The notes below the pieces were generated by a model. The model was not told the DNA's origin. It did not search any database and saw only the letters and a program-made list of their open reading frames with translations. The translations under genes were made by a program, and so were the position numbers. From assembly GCF_001543105.1 (NCBI RefSeq), contig NZ_CP014159.1:1116001-1180000 (forward strand): 64,000 nucleotides of DNA. Direction: 5' to 3'. The DNA comes from Aerococcus christensenii (GTDB lineage Bacteria; Bacillota; Bacilli; Lactobacillales; Aerococcaceae). Below are positions 15,449 to 26,100 of the stretch, piece after piece; the stretch's first letter is position 1, and every line of letters starts with the position of its first letter.

Positions 15449-18028
15449 ATGACAAAATTGGCAGATACCACACCAATGATGAAGCAATATCACAAGATGA
15501 AGGCCAACTATCCCGATGCTTTTTTATTTTTTCGTTTAGGGGATTTTTATGAATTGTTTGAAGAGGATGCTGAGAAAGCTGCCCAACTTTTAGAAATCAC
15601 CTTGACGAGTCGAAATAAAAATTCTAAGAATCCAATTCCAATGTGCGGAGTCCCTCATCATGCGGTGGACGAGTATATCAAAACGTTAGTGAATCAAGGC
15701 TATAAGGTAGCTATTGCTGAGCAAATGGAAGATCCTAAACTTACAAAAGGCATGGTAAAGCGCCAAGTCATTCGAGTGATTACGCCTGGAACGTATTTAA
15801 GCAATGGCAACAAGGAAAATAACTTTATTTGTACGATCAGCAAGCCTTCAAGAGGGTATTGCTTGGCTTATACGGATATCTCTACAGGAGAAATTAAAGT
15901 CACAAAAATTTCAGATTTTGAAACCCTCCAAGCGGAATTTGGACAATTACAAGCCAAGGAAGTGGTATTTTCAGAACTCCTTTCAGATAAAGAAATGGAA
16001 ATTTTACAAAATATTCATTCCTTTACAGTTTCACAAGTCCTCCAAATGCAAAAGCAAGACTTGAAGGATGAAACATTTCAGAAATTAACGGAAGATATCG
16101 AAGATCTCGATGAAAAGGAAGCCCTCAGAGATTTGATGGCTTATGTGGCTTCGACGCAATTCCAAATGATTGATCACTGGCAAAAAGCTGTGAATTATGA
16201 AGTCAGTCATTACTTGCATATGGATTATTTTGCGAAGAAGAATTTAGAATTAACAGAATCAATTCGTACCCAGCAGAAGAAGGGGAGCTTGCTTCACTTT
16301 TTAGATCATACACAAACAGCGATGGGGGGAAGATTGTTAAGACAGTGGTTAGATCGTCCGCTCATTATTCAATCTCAAATTGAACAACGGTTGGACCAAG
16401 TGGAAGCTTTGATGAATGCTTTCTTCTTGAGAAGAACGATTCAAGAAAAATTAAAGGGTGTGTATGATTTAGAGCGCCTTGTGGCTAAAGTGTCAATGAA
16501 ACAAGTGAACGCCAGAGAACTTCTCCAACTCAAACATTCCTTAGAACAGGTGCCAATTATTTTGCAGGCTATTCAAGAATGGATCAGTGAGGAACCTATG
16601 CGTGGCCCTATTTGGCAGCCAATCCTTTCAACGATGAAGGCTTTACCAGAAGTGGTAGATTTGATCGACAGGGCGATCGATCCTAACGCTAACTTATTGA
16701 TTACTGAAGGAAGTGTGATTCGGGATGGCTTTGATGAAGTGTTAGACGGCTATCGCCAAGCCCTTCAACATGGGACCGAGTGGTTGGCTACCCTGCAACA
16801 AGAAGAACGACAAAAAACAGGCATTAAATCTTTAAAAGTGGGCTACAATAAGGTATTCGGCTATTATATTGAAGTAACAAAAGCTAACTTGCATCTTTTG
16901 GAAGAAGGCCGCTATGAGAGAAAGCAGACCTTAACGAACGCAGAGCGCTTTATTACTCCTGAATTGAAAGAAATGGAATATAAAATTTTAGAAGCCCAAG
17001 AAAAATCGGTAGAAAGAGAATACCAACTCTTTGTAGATGTTCGACAAAAAATTCAAACCTATCAAGGGCGTTTGCAAGACTTGGCAAGCAGCATTGCTCA
17101 GTTGGATGTGGTTCAAAATTTAGCAGAAATTTCAGAAAATCATCAATTTGTGCGTCCACAATTTGATGAGAAGCGCTTATTTTTAAAAAACAGTCGTCAT
17201 CCTGTAGTGGAAGAAACAATTGGCCGTGATCAATTTGTGCCTAATGACATTTGTATGGATGAGCAAACCTCTATTCTCTTAATTACAGGACCCAATATGT
17301 CTGGAAAATCAACCTATATGCGCCAGTTAGGACTTATTGCGATTATGGCTCAGATGGGATGCTTTGTGCCAGCTGATCAAGCGGTTTTGCCTATTTTTGA
17401 TCGGATATTTACCCGAATTGGGGCGACGGATGATCTTCAAGCTGGCCAATCCACTTTCATGGTAGAAATGATGGAAGCTAATCAAGCTATCCAACATGCT
17501 ACAGACCGGTCGCTTTTGCTGTTTGACGAGATTGGGCGGGGAACCTCCACTTATGATGGAATTGCTTTAGCGCAAGCTATTCTGGAATACTTACATAGCC
17601 ATTATCAAGCGAAGGTCCTATTCTCTACCCACTATCATGAATTGACAAGTCTAGAGACGACACTCCCTCGCTTAAAAAATATTCATGTAGGGGCTACGGA
17701 ACAAGACGGAGATTTGGTCTTCTTACATAAAGTTTTCGAAGGACCAGCGGATAAAAGTTACGGGATTCATGTGGCTAAATTGGCGGGAATGCCGAGAAGT
17801 TTATTGGTAGATGCGCAAAATATTTTAGAAGAATTGGAAGAAGAGAATGCCCAAGAAGAGACCCAACAGATGTCGCTCTTTGTTCAGGAAGAACCCTCTA
17901 AAAGAAATCCAGTGGAAGAAGAGGTACTGGATCAATTAGACCAATTAGACCTAAATAACATGACGCCTATCCAAGCTTTTGAAAACTTGAAATCTATTCA
18001 GGATCTCTTGAAAGGAGAATCTTCATGA
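15449..18028 (+). CDS. mutS: DNA mismatch repair protein MutS
   Basis: About 859 residues. It recognises base mismatches and recruits MutL. The mismatch-binding motif YPDAFLFFRLGDFYELF (Phe-x-Glu region) is near residue 20-37, the connector and lever domains follow, then Walker A GPNMSGKST (about 613), DEIGRGTSTYDG and FSTHYHELT. ATG at 15449 lies 9 nt from AAGGA; an in-frame ATG at 15443 is only 3 nt from it and therefore less likely. mutL overlaps its stop by 4 nt (ATGA). First gene of the mutS-mutL-msrB-ruvAB-queA stretch. Confidence 0.97.
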   Translation: MTKLADTTPMMKQYHKMKANYPDAFLFFRLGDFYELFEEDAEKAAQLLEITLTSRNKNSKNPIPMCGVPHHAVDEYIKTLVNQGYKVAIAEQMEDPKLTKGMVKRQVIRVITPGTYLSNGNKENNFICTISKPSRGYCLAYTDISTGEIKVTKISDFETLQAEFGQLQAKEVVFSELLSDKEMEILQNIHSFTVSQVLQMQKQDLKDETFQKLTEDIEDLDEKEALRDLMAYVASTQFQMIDHWQKAVNYEVSHYLHMDYFAKKNLELTESIRTQQKKGSLLHFLDHTQTAMGGRLLRQWLDRPLIIQSQIEQRLDQVEALMNAFFLRRTIQEKLKGVYDLERLVAKVSMKQVNARELLQLKHSLEQVPIILQAIQEWISEEPMRGPIWQPILSTMKALPEVVDLIDRAIDPNANLLITEGSVIRDGFDEVLDGYRQALQHGTEWLATLQQEERQKTGIKSLKVGYNKVFGYYIEVTKANLHLLEEGRYERKQTLTNAERFITPELKEMEYKILEAQEKSVEREYQLFVDVRQKIQTYQGRLQDLASSIAQLDVVQNLAEISENHQFVRPQFDEKRLFLKNSRHPVVEETIGRDQFVPNDICMDEQTSILLITGPNMSGKSTYMRQLGLIAIMAQMGCFVPADQAVLPIFDRIFTRIGATDDLQAGQSTFMVEMMEANQAIQHATDRSLLLFDEIGRGTSTYDGIALAQAILEYLHSHYQAKVLFSTHYHELTSLETTLPRLKNIHVGATEQDGDLVFLHKVFEGPADKSYGIHVAKLAGMPRSLLVDAQNILEELEEENAQEETQQMSLFVQEEPSKRNPVEEEVLDQLDQLDLNNMTPIQAFENLKSIQDLLKGESS

Positions 18029-19911
18029 TTCATGAGTTACCCCCACAAGTTGCCAATCAAATTGCGGCCGGAGAAGTCGTAGAGCGACCGGCTTCTGTCG
18101 TTAAAGAGTTGCTAGAAAATGCGATAGACGCTCAAGCGACAGAAATTGATATTTTTGTAGAAGAAGCCGGTCTCAAAACCATACAAATCATTGATAATGG
18201 GATAGGGATGTCTTCTGAGGATGCTCAGATCGCTTTTAAGCGGCATGCTACCAGTAAAATCTTTCAAACTAAAGACTTGTTTCGTATTCACACTTTAGGT
18301 TTCCGGGGTGAAGCTTTGCCAAGTATCGCTTCTGTTTCAGAGATGTCTTTAGAAACCAGTGACGGCAAAGAAGGCACGGCGATTTCCTTGGTAGCTGGAG
18401 AGATTGTAGACGTAAAGGCAGGTCATTTGCGTAAGGGAACTTCTATACGCGTAGAAAATTTATTCTATAACACACCTGCCCGCCTCAAACACATCAAACA
18501 GTTAAGTACAGAACTTTCTCATATTACAGACATTGTCAATCGGATGGCGATGGGATATAGCCATATTCGTTTTCACTATGCGCATGATGGGAGAGTGTTG
18601 TTGCAGACGAATGGAAAAGGCAATCTTCAAGAAGTGTTAGCGGCTATTTATGGCTTTAAACAAGCGCAAGATATGGTCAAAATTCAAGCCGAAGATTATG
18701 ATTTCTCCCTCTCAGGCTATATTTCTAAGCCTGAACTCACCCGAGCTTCTCGGCAGTATTTGTCTATCTTTTTAAATGGACGTTATATAAAAAATTATTT
18801 GCTTAATCAAGCCATTATGAAAGGCTATGGATCGAAGCTCATGGTAGGGCGTTATCCATTGGCTGTATTGAGTATTCAAACAGATGCTCAACTTCTGGAT
18901 GTGAATGTCCATCCTACTAAGCAGGAAGTACGGATTAGTAAGGAAGATCAACTCTATGATCTCATTGTGAAAGCTATTCAAGAAGTTTTAGATCCTATGC
19001 AGCGGATTCCTACTGGGCGACCAGGGGATTCAAAAGAAAGCTTAGAAGGCTTTTCTCTTGCTGAAGAGAGTCAAGGGGAGCAGGTACAACTGAAATGGCA
19101 AGGAACAGGCTTAAGGGTTGAAGAAGAAACCGTGCCTTCAGAAGACTTCACTGAGAAAGGACAAGATAGGATTATTGAGCCAGAAGCCTCTCGAGAATCC
19201 ACACAAATCAACAGTCCTTCAGAAGGAGCAATTTCATCGGAATATGAGGAGGCGCCCTCTCTAAAAGTTACTCAGAGAAATGTTACTTTTCCACATTTAG
19301 ATTATATAGGACAGCTTCATGCCACTTACCTTCTGTGCTCAGACGAAACGGGAATGTATATGGTGGATCAACATGCGGCTCAAGAAAGAATTAATTATGA
19401 AAAATTCCGAGAAACTATTGGAACTAAAGGAACCGCTGTTCAAGACTTGTTAGTGCCATTGATTTTCTCCTATTCTTCTGTTGAAAGTGATCAAATTCGA
19501 CAAGTATTACCCGCCTTGCAAGATTTGGGAATAGGCATTGAAGAATTTGGCAATCACCAATTTATTATTCATTCGCATCCTACTTGGATGGGAGAAAACA
19601 ATATCAAAGATCATATCGAAGCAATGATTCAATTAGCAATAGAGGATCGCCACTTTTCTTTGAAGGCTTATCGTGAAAAAACAGCTAAGATGATGTCTTG
19701 TCGTTTAGCGATCAAAGCCAATCATTATTTAACGGATGATCAAGCCAAACAGCTTCTTGAGGATCTCTCTTATTGTCATAATCCTTATAATTGTGCGCAC
19801 GGACGTCCTGTTCTGGTTCACTATTCCACCTATGATATTGAGCGGAGCTTTAAACGGATTCAGGACCCTCACCAAGCAGTTAAACCTCAAACAAAATCAA
19901 TGAATAAATGA
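18025..19911 (+). CDS. mutL: DNA mismatch repair protein MutL (endonuclease type)
   Basis: 628 residues. It links mismatch recognition to strand incision. GHKL ATPase motifs are ELLENAIDAQA, IDNGIGMSSED and GFRGEALPSIASV in the first 100 residues. A variable linker (about 330-425) leads to the C-terminal dimer/endonuclease domain with the DQHA(X)2E(X)4E motif (VDQHAAQERINYEKF), MSCRLAIKAN and NCAHGRPV. This motif marks MutL proteins with their own nicking activity, as in bacteria without MutH. The start overlaps the mutS stop. Confidence 0.96.
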   Translation: MIHELPPQVANQIAAGEVVERPASVVKELLENAIDAQATEIDIFVEEAGLKTIQIIDNGIGMSSEDAQIAFKRHATSKIFQTKDLFRIHTLGFRGEALPSIASVSEMSLETSDGKEGTAISLVAGEIVDVKAGHLRKGTSIRVENLFYNTPARLKHIKQLSTELSHITDIVNRMAMGYSHIRFHYAHDGRVLLQTNGKGNLQEVLAAIYGFKQAQDMVKIQAEDYDFSLSGYISKPELTRASRQYLSIFLNGRYIKNYLLNQAIMKGYGSKLMVGRYPLAVLSIQTDAQLLDVNVHPTKQEVRISKEDQLYDLIVKAIQEVLDPMQRIPTGRPGDSKESLEGFSLAEESQGEQVQLKWQGTGLRVEEETVPSEDFTEKGQDRIIEPEASRESTQINSPSEGAISSEYEEAPSLKVTQRNVTFPHLDYIGQLHATYLLCSDETGMYMVDQHAAQERINYEKFRETIGTKGTAVQDLLVPLIFSYSSVESDQIRQVLPALQDLGIGIEEFGNHQFIIHSHPTWMGENNIKDHIEAMIQLAIEDRHFSLKAYREKTAKMMSCRLAIKANHYLTDDQAKQLLEDLSYCHNPYNCAHGRPVLVHYSTYDIERSFKRIQDPHQAVKPQTKSMNK

Positions 19912-19961
19912 GTGGAAACGTGTAGAATAGTTCATGAGAAAAGAGATGAAGGAGAATAAGC

Positions 19962-20399
19962 ATGAATCTAAAAGAAAAAGAAGAACGTTTAAAAGAATTG
20001 ACGGAAGAACAATATGAAGTCACACAAAACCAAGCAACCGAACGTCCTTTTACGGGGGAATATGATGAATTCTTTGAGAAGGGAATTTACGTGGATATCG
20101 TGGATGGAACGCCCTTATTTTCCTCGGATAATAAATATAATTCAGGGTGCGGGTGGCCAGCTTTTACACGCCCTATTCTAGAAGAGCAGATTGTAGAGAA
20201 AAGAGATCTTACGCACGGCCTTGTCCGCAGAGAAGTGAGAAGTCATCAAGCGGATTCTCATTTAGGACATGTTTTTACAGATGGGCCAGTAGAAGAAGGT
20301 GGATTAAGATATTGTATTAATTCGGCTGCACTTCGATTTATTCCCTATGATAAGATGGAAGAGGAAGGATACGGCGATTACAAAAAATACGTAAATTAA
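19962..20399 (+). CDS. msrB: Peptide-methionine (R)-S-oxide reductase
   Basis: 145 residues. It reduces the R-epimer of methionine sulfoxide in proteins. The fold motifs are GCGWPAF (about 63-69), [14 protein letters not shown] and the catalytic-Cys motif [11 protein letters not shown] (about 119-129). The two zinc CxxC pairs of some MsrB proteins are absent, as in many Firmicutes. ATG follows AAGGAG. It sits between mutL and ruvA in the same direction; there is no msrA next to it. Confidence 0.95.
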   Translation: MNLKEKEERLKELTEEQYEVTQNQATERPFTGEYDEFFEKGIYVDIVDGTPLFSSDNKYNSGCGWPAFTRPILEEQIVEKRDLTHGLVRREVRSHQADSHLGHVFTDGPVEEGGLRYCINSAALRFIPYDKMEEEGYGDYKKYVN

Positions 20400-20414
20400 G
20401 TGGAGTGAAAGCGA

Positions 20415-21017
20415 ATGTTTGAATATTTGAAGGGAATTTTAACTGAAGTAATGAGTGATGCAGCTGTTCTTGAGGTTCAAGGGATCGGCTATAAGCTCTA
20501 TATGGCCAATCCTTATCGACTTAATGGCCAAAAGGGGCAGGAAGTTAAGATTTGGGTGCATCAATCTTTTAGTCAAGAGGCCGTACGCTTATATGGCTTT
20601 TATACTTCGGAAGAGAAAACCTTATTTCTTCGCTTGATATCAGTCTCTGGGATTGGACCTAAGAGTGCGATTTCTATCTTATCCTTAGGAGATCATGCGG
20701 GTTTTGTTCAAGCTATAGAGGCAGAAGATATTAAGTTCTTAACGAAATTCCCAGGTGTAGGGAAAAAGACCGCCCAACAAATTATTCTTGACCTCAAAGA
20801 AAAATTAGGAGAGTTCACTGGAAATTTGAGTGATCTTCCTAGAGAAGAAGTCATAGTTACAGAAAATCCAGTTGTGATAGAGTTGCAGGCAGCATTGGCA
20901 AGCTTAGGATACTCTAGTCGTGAAATTAGTCGGGTGGTGAAGCAGGTAGATTTCACTCAGGTAACAGATACAGCAGAAGCTATTCGGATAGCTTTAAGGT
21001 TTATTACGAGTCAATAG
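20415..21017 (+). CDS. ruvA: Holliday junction branch migration protein RuvA
   Basis: 200 residues. It binds four-way junctions as a tetramer and loads RuvB. The N-terminal OB domain is MFEYLKGILTEV...; the helix-hairpin-helix motifs are LISVSGIGPKSAISIL and LTKFPGVGKKTAQQIILDL; domain III at the C-terminus is ALASLGYSSREI. It is followed 15 nt later by ruvB. Confidence 0.97.
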   Translation: MFEYLKGILTEVMSDAAVLEVQGIGYKLYMANPYRLNGQKGQEVKIWVHQSFSQEAVRLYGFYTSEEKTLFLRLISVSGIGPKSAISILSLGDHAGFVQAIEAEDIKFLTKFPGVGKKTAQQIILDLKEKLGEFTGNLSDLPREEVIVTENPVVIELQAALASLGYSSREISRVVKQVDFTQVTDTAEAIRIALRFITSQ

Positions 21018-21032
21018 GAGAAAGGAGTCCGT

Positions 21033-22064
21033 ATGGTCCAGGAAAGTCGCTTATCGGATGGACGAGAGAGGGAAGAAGAACAAGGAGAAGAACAAGTGCT
21101 TCGTCCCCATTACTTGAAAGAGTATATTGGTCAAGCCGAAACGAAAGAAGAGTTACTCGTCTATATCAAGGCTGCTCAAGCTAGAAAAGAATCTTTAGAT
21201 CATGTCTTGCTTTATGGGCCACCAGGTCTTGGAAAAACGACTCTCGCTCAGGTGATTAGTCATGAATTAAATGTGAATATTCGTTTGTCGAGTGGACCTG
21301 CCATCGAGAAAACAGGGGACCTTTTAATTCTTTTAAATGAGCTTTCTCCGGGAGATGTTTTGTTTATTGATGAGATTCATCGCTTACCGAGAGTCGTGGA
21401 AGAAATGCTTTACAGTGCCATGGAAGATTTTCGGGTGGATATCATCATTGGCCAAGAGGAAAGTTCTCGGTCGGTTCAATTTGATCTTCCTCCCTTTACT
21501 TTAATTGGAGCAACGACGAGAGCGGGAAATCTTTCTGCCCCTTTGAGAGATCGTTTTGGAATTATTCAACATATGCGCTATTATACTGTGGAAGAATTAG
21601 AAGCGATTGTTCAAAGAACCAGTCGTGTGTTTGGAATAGAGATTGATGAGGAAGCGGGGCATGAGATTGCGCTTCGGTCACGAGGCACGCCTCGGATTGC
21701 CAATCGCATTTTGAAACGAGTTAGAGATTTTGCACAAGTCTATAATTTATCCGGACATGTTGATTTAGGGGTGACCCAAAAGGCTCTTCAAGTCTTGCAG
21801 ATCGATTCAGCTGGGTTAGATGTTTTGGACCGGCGAATTTTAGAAACGATTATTTATTTTTATCAGGGCGGACCGGTGGGGTTATCAACTATTGCTGCGA
21901 ACTTATCAGAAGATAGGGAAACGATCGAAGATATGTATGAACCTTATTTGATACAAAACGGTTTTTTGAAGAGGACGCCAAGAGGAAGAATGGTGACCTT
22001 CAAGGCTTATGAACATTTAGGAATTCCCTACAAGGAGGAGAATAATGACTTTAAAAACGAGTGA
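21033..22064 (+). CDS. ruvB: Holliday junction helicase RuvB
   Basis: 343 residues, the AAA+ motor of the RuvAB branch-migration complex. Walker [13 protein letters not shown] (about 64-75), Walker B FIDEIHRL, sensor 1 LIGATTRAG, Arg finger LRDRFG and a C-terminal winged helix ([10 protein letters not shown]) are visible. The start ATG 21033 follows AGAAAGGAG. The last 20 nt overlap the start of queA, whose ribosome site lies inside ruvB. Confidence 0.97.
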   Translation: MVQESRLSDGREREEEQGEEQVLRPHYLKEYIGQAETKEELLVYIKAAQARKESLDHVLLYGPPGLGKTTLAQVISHELNVNIRLSSGPAIEKTGDLLILLNELSPGDVLFIDEIHRLPRVVEEMLYSAMEDFRVDIIIGQEESSRSVQFDLPPFTLIGATTRAGNLSAPLRDRFGIIQHMRYYTVEELEAIVQRTSRVFGIEIDEEAGHEIALRSRGTPRIANRILKRVRDFAQVYNLSGHVDLGVTQKALQVLQIDSAGLDVLDRRILETIIYFYQGGPVGLSTIAANLSEDRETIEDMYEPYLIQNGFLKRTPRGRMVTFKAYEHLGIPYKEENNDFKNE

Positions 22065-23118
22065 TTACGATTATGATTTACCAGAAGAATTGATTGCCCA
22101 AACCCCAACGAAAGATCGGTTGGCTTGCCGACTATTGAAATTACGAGCGACAGATGGGCATTACGAAGATTGCCAATTTGAAGATGTGGCGAGTGAATTT
22201 GAAGCAGGCGATGTCTTGGCTTTAAATAACACACGGGTTCTTCCTGCACGTTTATACGGACATCGTCAGGGGACAGGTGGCCATGTAGAAGTCTTGCTTT
22301 TGAAGAATACAACGGGCGACCAATGGGAAGTCCTCGTACGTCCCGCTCGTAAATTACACGAAGGGGGCGTTCTTGAGTTCGGAGACGGTCGCTTAAAAGC
22401 TACCATTTTGAAAGAGTTAAATTATGGGGGAGGAAGACTCATTGAATTTTCTTATGACGGTATCTTCCTTGAAATCTTAGAAAGTCTGGGAGAAATGCCT
22501 CTACCTCCTTATATCAAGGAAAAATTAGACGATCCAGAGCGCTATCAAACCGTTTACGCTAAGGAAAATGGATCTGCTGCAGCGCCAACAGCCGGACTTC
22601 ACTTTACGAAGGACTATCTCAAGAAATTAGAAGAAAAAGGAGTAAAGATTGCCTATCTGACCCTTCATGTGGGCTTAGGAACTTTTAGACCGGTAAATGA
22701 AGAAGATATTGAAGATCATGAAATGCATTCAGAATTCTATCATTTAGACGAAGAAAATGCGGAGATCATTCGTCGGGCGAAGGAAGAAGGTCGTCAGGTG
22801 GTCGCTTGTGGGACGACCTGTATTCGAACACTTGAAACCATTGGAGCCAAGTTTGACGGCAAGGTTCAAGCAGATTCAGGCTGGACGAGTATCTTTATCT
22901 ACCCTGGCTTTAAGTATCGGTTAGTTGATAGTTTTATTACGAACTTCCACTTACCCAAATCAACTTTAGTGATGTTAGTGGCTGCCTTTACCGGGCGGGA
23001 ACATATTCTAGCCGCTTACCGTCATGCGGTGGAAGAAAAGTATATGTTCTTTAGTTTCGGAGATGCTATGTTTATTCGTGGCCCTCAAAATCCAAAGGCC
23101 TTGGAAGAAAATCATTAA
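22045..23118 (+). CDS. queA: S-adenosylmethionine:tRNA ribosyltransferase-isomerase
   Basis: 357 residues. It adds the ribosyl part of AdoMet to 7-aminomethyl-7-deazaguanine in tRNA, forming epoxyqueuosine. Typical motifs are [13 protein letters not shown] at the start, [38 protein letters not shown] and [16 protein letters not shown]. It overlaps ruvB, an arrangement common in Firmicutes (ruvB-queA-tgt), but tgt is not next here; dnaE follows. Confidence 0.97.
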   Translation: MTLKTSDYDYDLPEELIAQTPTKDRLACRLLKLRATDGHYEDCQFEDVASEFEAGDVLALNNTRVLPARLYGHRQGTGGHVEVLLLKNTTGDQWEVLVRPARKLHEGGVLEFGDGRLKATILKELNYGGGRLIEFSYDGIFLEILESLGEMPLPPYIKEKLDDPERYQTVYAKENGSAAAPTAGLHFTKDYLKKLEEKGVKIAYLTLHVGLGTFRPVNEEDIEDHEMHSEFYHLDEENAEIIRRAKEEGRQVVACGTTCIRTLETIGAKFDGKVQADSGWTSIFIYPGFKYRLVDSFITNFHLPKSTLVMLVAAFTGREHILAAYRHAVEEKYMFFSFGDAMFIRGPQNPKALEENH

Positions 23119-23124
23119 TAAAAA

Positions 23125-23163
23125 GGCTAAAAAAGGAAGGAGGTTACTCGTTCCTTTTTAGCT
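23125..23163 (+). terminator. Hairpin between queA and dnaE
   Basis: GCTAAAAAAGGAA and TTCCTTTTTAGC form a long stem. No clear T tract follows, so it may be a weak terminator, a processing site or a stability element. Confidence 0.4.
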
Positions 23164-23188
23164 AGGAGAAAAAGAAGGGAGGTAATAG

Positions 23189-26100
23189 ATGATGTTTGTA
23201 CCACTGAATGTCACTTCTACTTACACGCTTTTAAAAAGTCCTATGACACCCAAAGCTTACGTAAAAGCCGGTAAAAAGTTAGGCTACTCAAGTCTAGGAT
23301 TATGCGATCAAAATGTTTTGTATGGCGTCAATGAGTTTTATCAAGCTTGTCAACAGGAAGGCATCCAGCCTTTAATTGGACTTCGGGTGGCCTTTGCAAT
23401 AGGACAAGCCAATCAAGAAGAGTGGATAGTCTATGCCCAAAATTACCAAGGCTATCAAGAATTAATGGAAATCTCTACTTGGTTAAAATCAACCGATTCG
23501 ATAGAGAGTGAGCAGGAAAGACCCTTCCTTTTGCAGAATAGTAGGAACTGTTTTTTGATTTTAGATAGTGTGAATGGCCCTCATATCAACTATCTCAAAC
23601 AGAATCAACCGCAATTAGCCGAAAAATTTTTGGAGCAATTTCAAGGTGAAAAATGGAACGGCCGGGTGTATTTAGGGATTGATGATCAAGACACCTATTA
23701 TCATTCTGCTTTACGCACTCTTAGCAAAAAAAGTGGCTGTCCTCTTATCGCTATGCCGGCTGTTGCTTATGAGAAACCGGGCGATTATTTTATTCAACGC
23801 CTCCTGCAAGCCATTGACAAAAATGAAGTCTTAGAGGATTACCAACACCTCGCCGGTGAAAGCGGGAGTGCTTTTCTCAAGCAAGAAGCGGCTTACCTCA
23901 AACGGTATCAAGCTTTAGGACTAGAAGAGGCGGTGGAGAATTGTCGAGAGTTGGCGAATCAATGTCAAGTCACTCTTCCTTACCATCAGCACCTTCTTCC
24001 ACGTTATCCTCTGCCAGAGGGAGTAGAGGTTTGTGATTATCTTCGTCAAAAGGCAGAAGAGGGATTAGAAGACCGACATCTTTTGAATTTACCTGTCTAC
24101 AAAAAGCGCTTAGATTATGAACTAGCAGTCATTGATCAGATGGGCTTTAGTGATTATTTCTTGATTGTTTGGGATGTGATGGCTTATGCGCATCGTCAAA
24201 AAATCATGACGGGGCCTGGGCGGGGATCTGCCGCGGGTTCTTTGGTAGCCTATGCCTTAAAGATTACGCAAGTGGATCCTATTGCTAACCATCTTTTATT
24301 TGAACGCTTTTTGAATCCAGAACGGAAGAATATGCCAGATATTGATTTAGATTTTCCGGATGACAAGCGCCAAGAGATCGTAGAATATGTTTACAGAAAG
24401 TATGGGAGTGAACATGTGGCTCAGATTTCTACGTTCGGAACCTTTCAAGCGAAGAAAGCTCTGCGAGATGTGGGACATACTTTCGGAGAAGACAAGAAAC
24501 TAATTGATCAATGGGCGAAGACTATTACAGGCATGGGACAAGGGCTAAGGGATTCTTACCAAAGCTCTCCCCAATTACAAGGACTTGTCAATAACCACGT
24601 CAATGGCATGCTGTGGTTTAAAACAGCTTGTGCTTTAGAGGGATTGCCACACCATGTTTCCACACATGCGGCTGGCGTTTTGTTAAGTGATAAGCCTTTA
24701 GTTGAAACTATTCCCCTTCAAGCTGGACTCAATCATACGATTCACCAGTCTCAATTTACTATGGGAGAAGTAGAAGCGATTGGCTTATTGAAGATTGACT
24801 TTTTAAGTTTGTCAAACTTAACCATTCTCGCCAATGGGATAGCAGCAGGTGAAAAGATATTGAATCAAAAGTTGGAACCAAGTGTTTTCCCTAGAGACGA
24901 TCAGGCTGTCTACCAACTCTTCCAAGAGGGGGATACCTTGGGAATTTTTCAGTTTGAGTCTTCAGGCATTCGTCGAGTTCTCAAGCGGGTGAAGCCTACT
25001 AACATGTCAGATTTAGCCGCGGTCAATGCGCTTTATCGGCCAGGTCCTATGCAACAAATTGATGAATTTGTGAAGAGAAAACATGGTCAAGCTCCGATTA
25101 CTTATCTTCATCCGGACTTAGAGGGAATTCTTAAGGAAACTTATGGTGTGATGGTTTATCAAGAGCAAGTCATGCAAGTCGCTCAAAAAATTGCCGGCTT
25201 TACTTTGGGAGAGGCGGACCTACTCAGACGGGCGATGAGTAAGAAGAAACATGCCCTCATTGAACAAATGAAAGAAAAATTTGTGCAACAAGCTAAAGAG
25301 AAGGGCTATTCCCAAGAAAAAGCGGAAGAAATCTATCATTATATTGCTTCTTTTGCGGATTATGGCTTTAACAAATCGCATGCCTATGCTTATTCGTATC
25401 TGGCTTATCAACTGGCTTGGTTGAAGGTGAATTTACCAGCAGCCTTCTATTACGGTATATTGAGTCGCACAAAAATTTACGAAGAAAAGGGACAAGCGCT
25501 TTATCAAGAAGCCAAATGGCGTGGCGTGACGGTGGAAGTGCCGGATGTGAATCAGTCTTATGTCGGAATGCAAGTCAAAGACGCTAAGATCTTACAGTTA
25601 GGTTTGAGCGATATTCGAGCAATTCCACGAGCGAGTGCCTATCAATTGGTTCAAGAAAGATTAGAAGGCGGAAGATATAAGAGTCTCTTTGATTTAATGA
25701 ATCGATTAGATTTGAAATATATTCGCAAGGAAGTTCTTGAACAATTAGCCCTTTCAGGGGCTTTGGATACATTTGGACTGACTCGACGCACCTTAATTGA
25801 AGAGGCTATTCCTAAATATATCGATCACATTACCTTGTTTGGACGAACAGGCGATCAGCAGTTATCTTTGCCTTTGTTTATTGAAGGAGATAAACAATTA
25901 TATGCTCCAAATATCAAAGAACTCCCAGAATACGATGAGAGTCACCTTCGACTAGGGGAACAAAGCACACTTGGACAAGCACTGACCCTTCCTCTCTTTC
26001 AGGATTATCAGCCTTTTTATCGAACAGGTTTGATTCAAGCAACTTCTCAACTCCCTGTTTCTCAAAAAGTTCATTTACTTCTTCATATCCAACAAATAAA

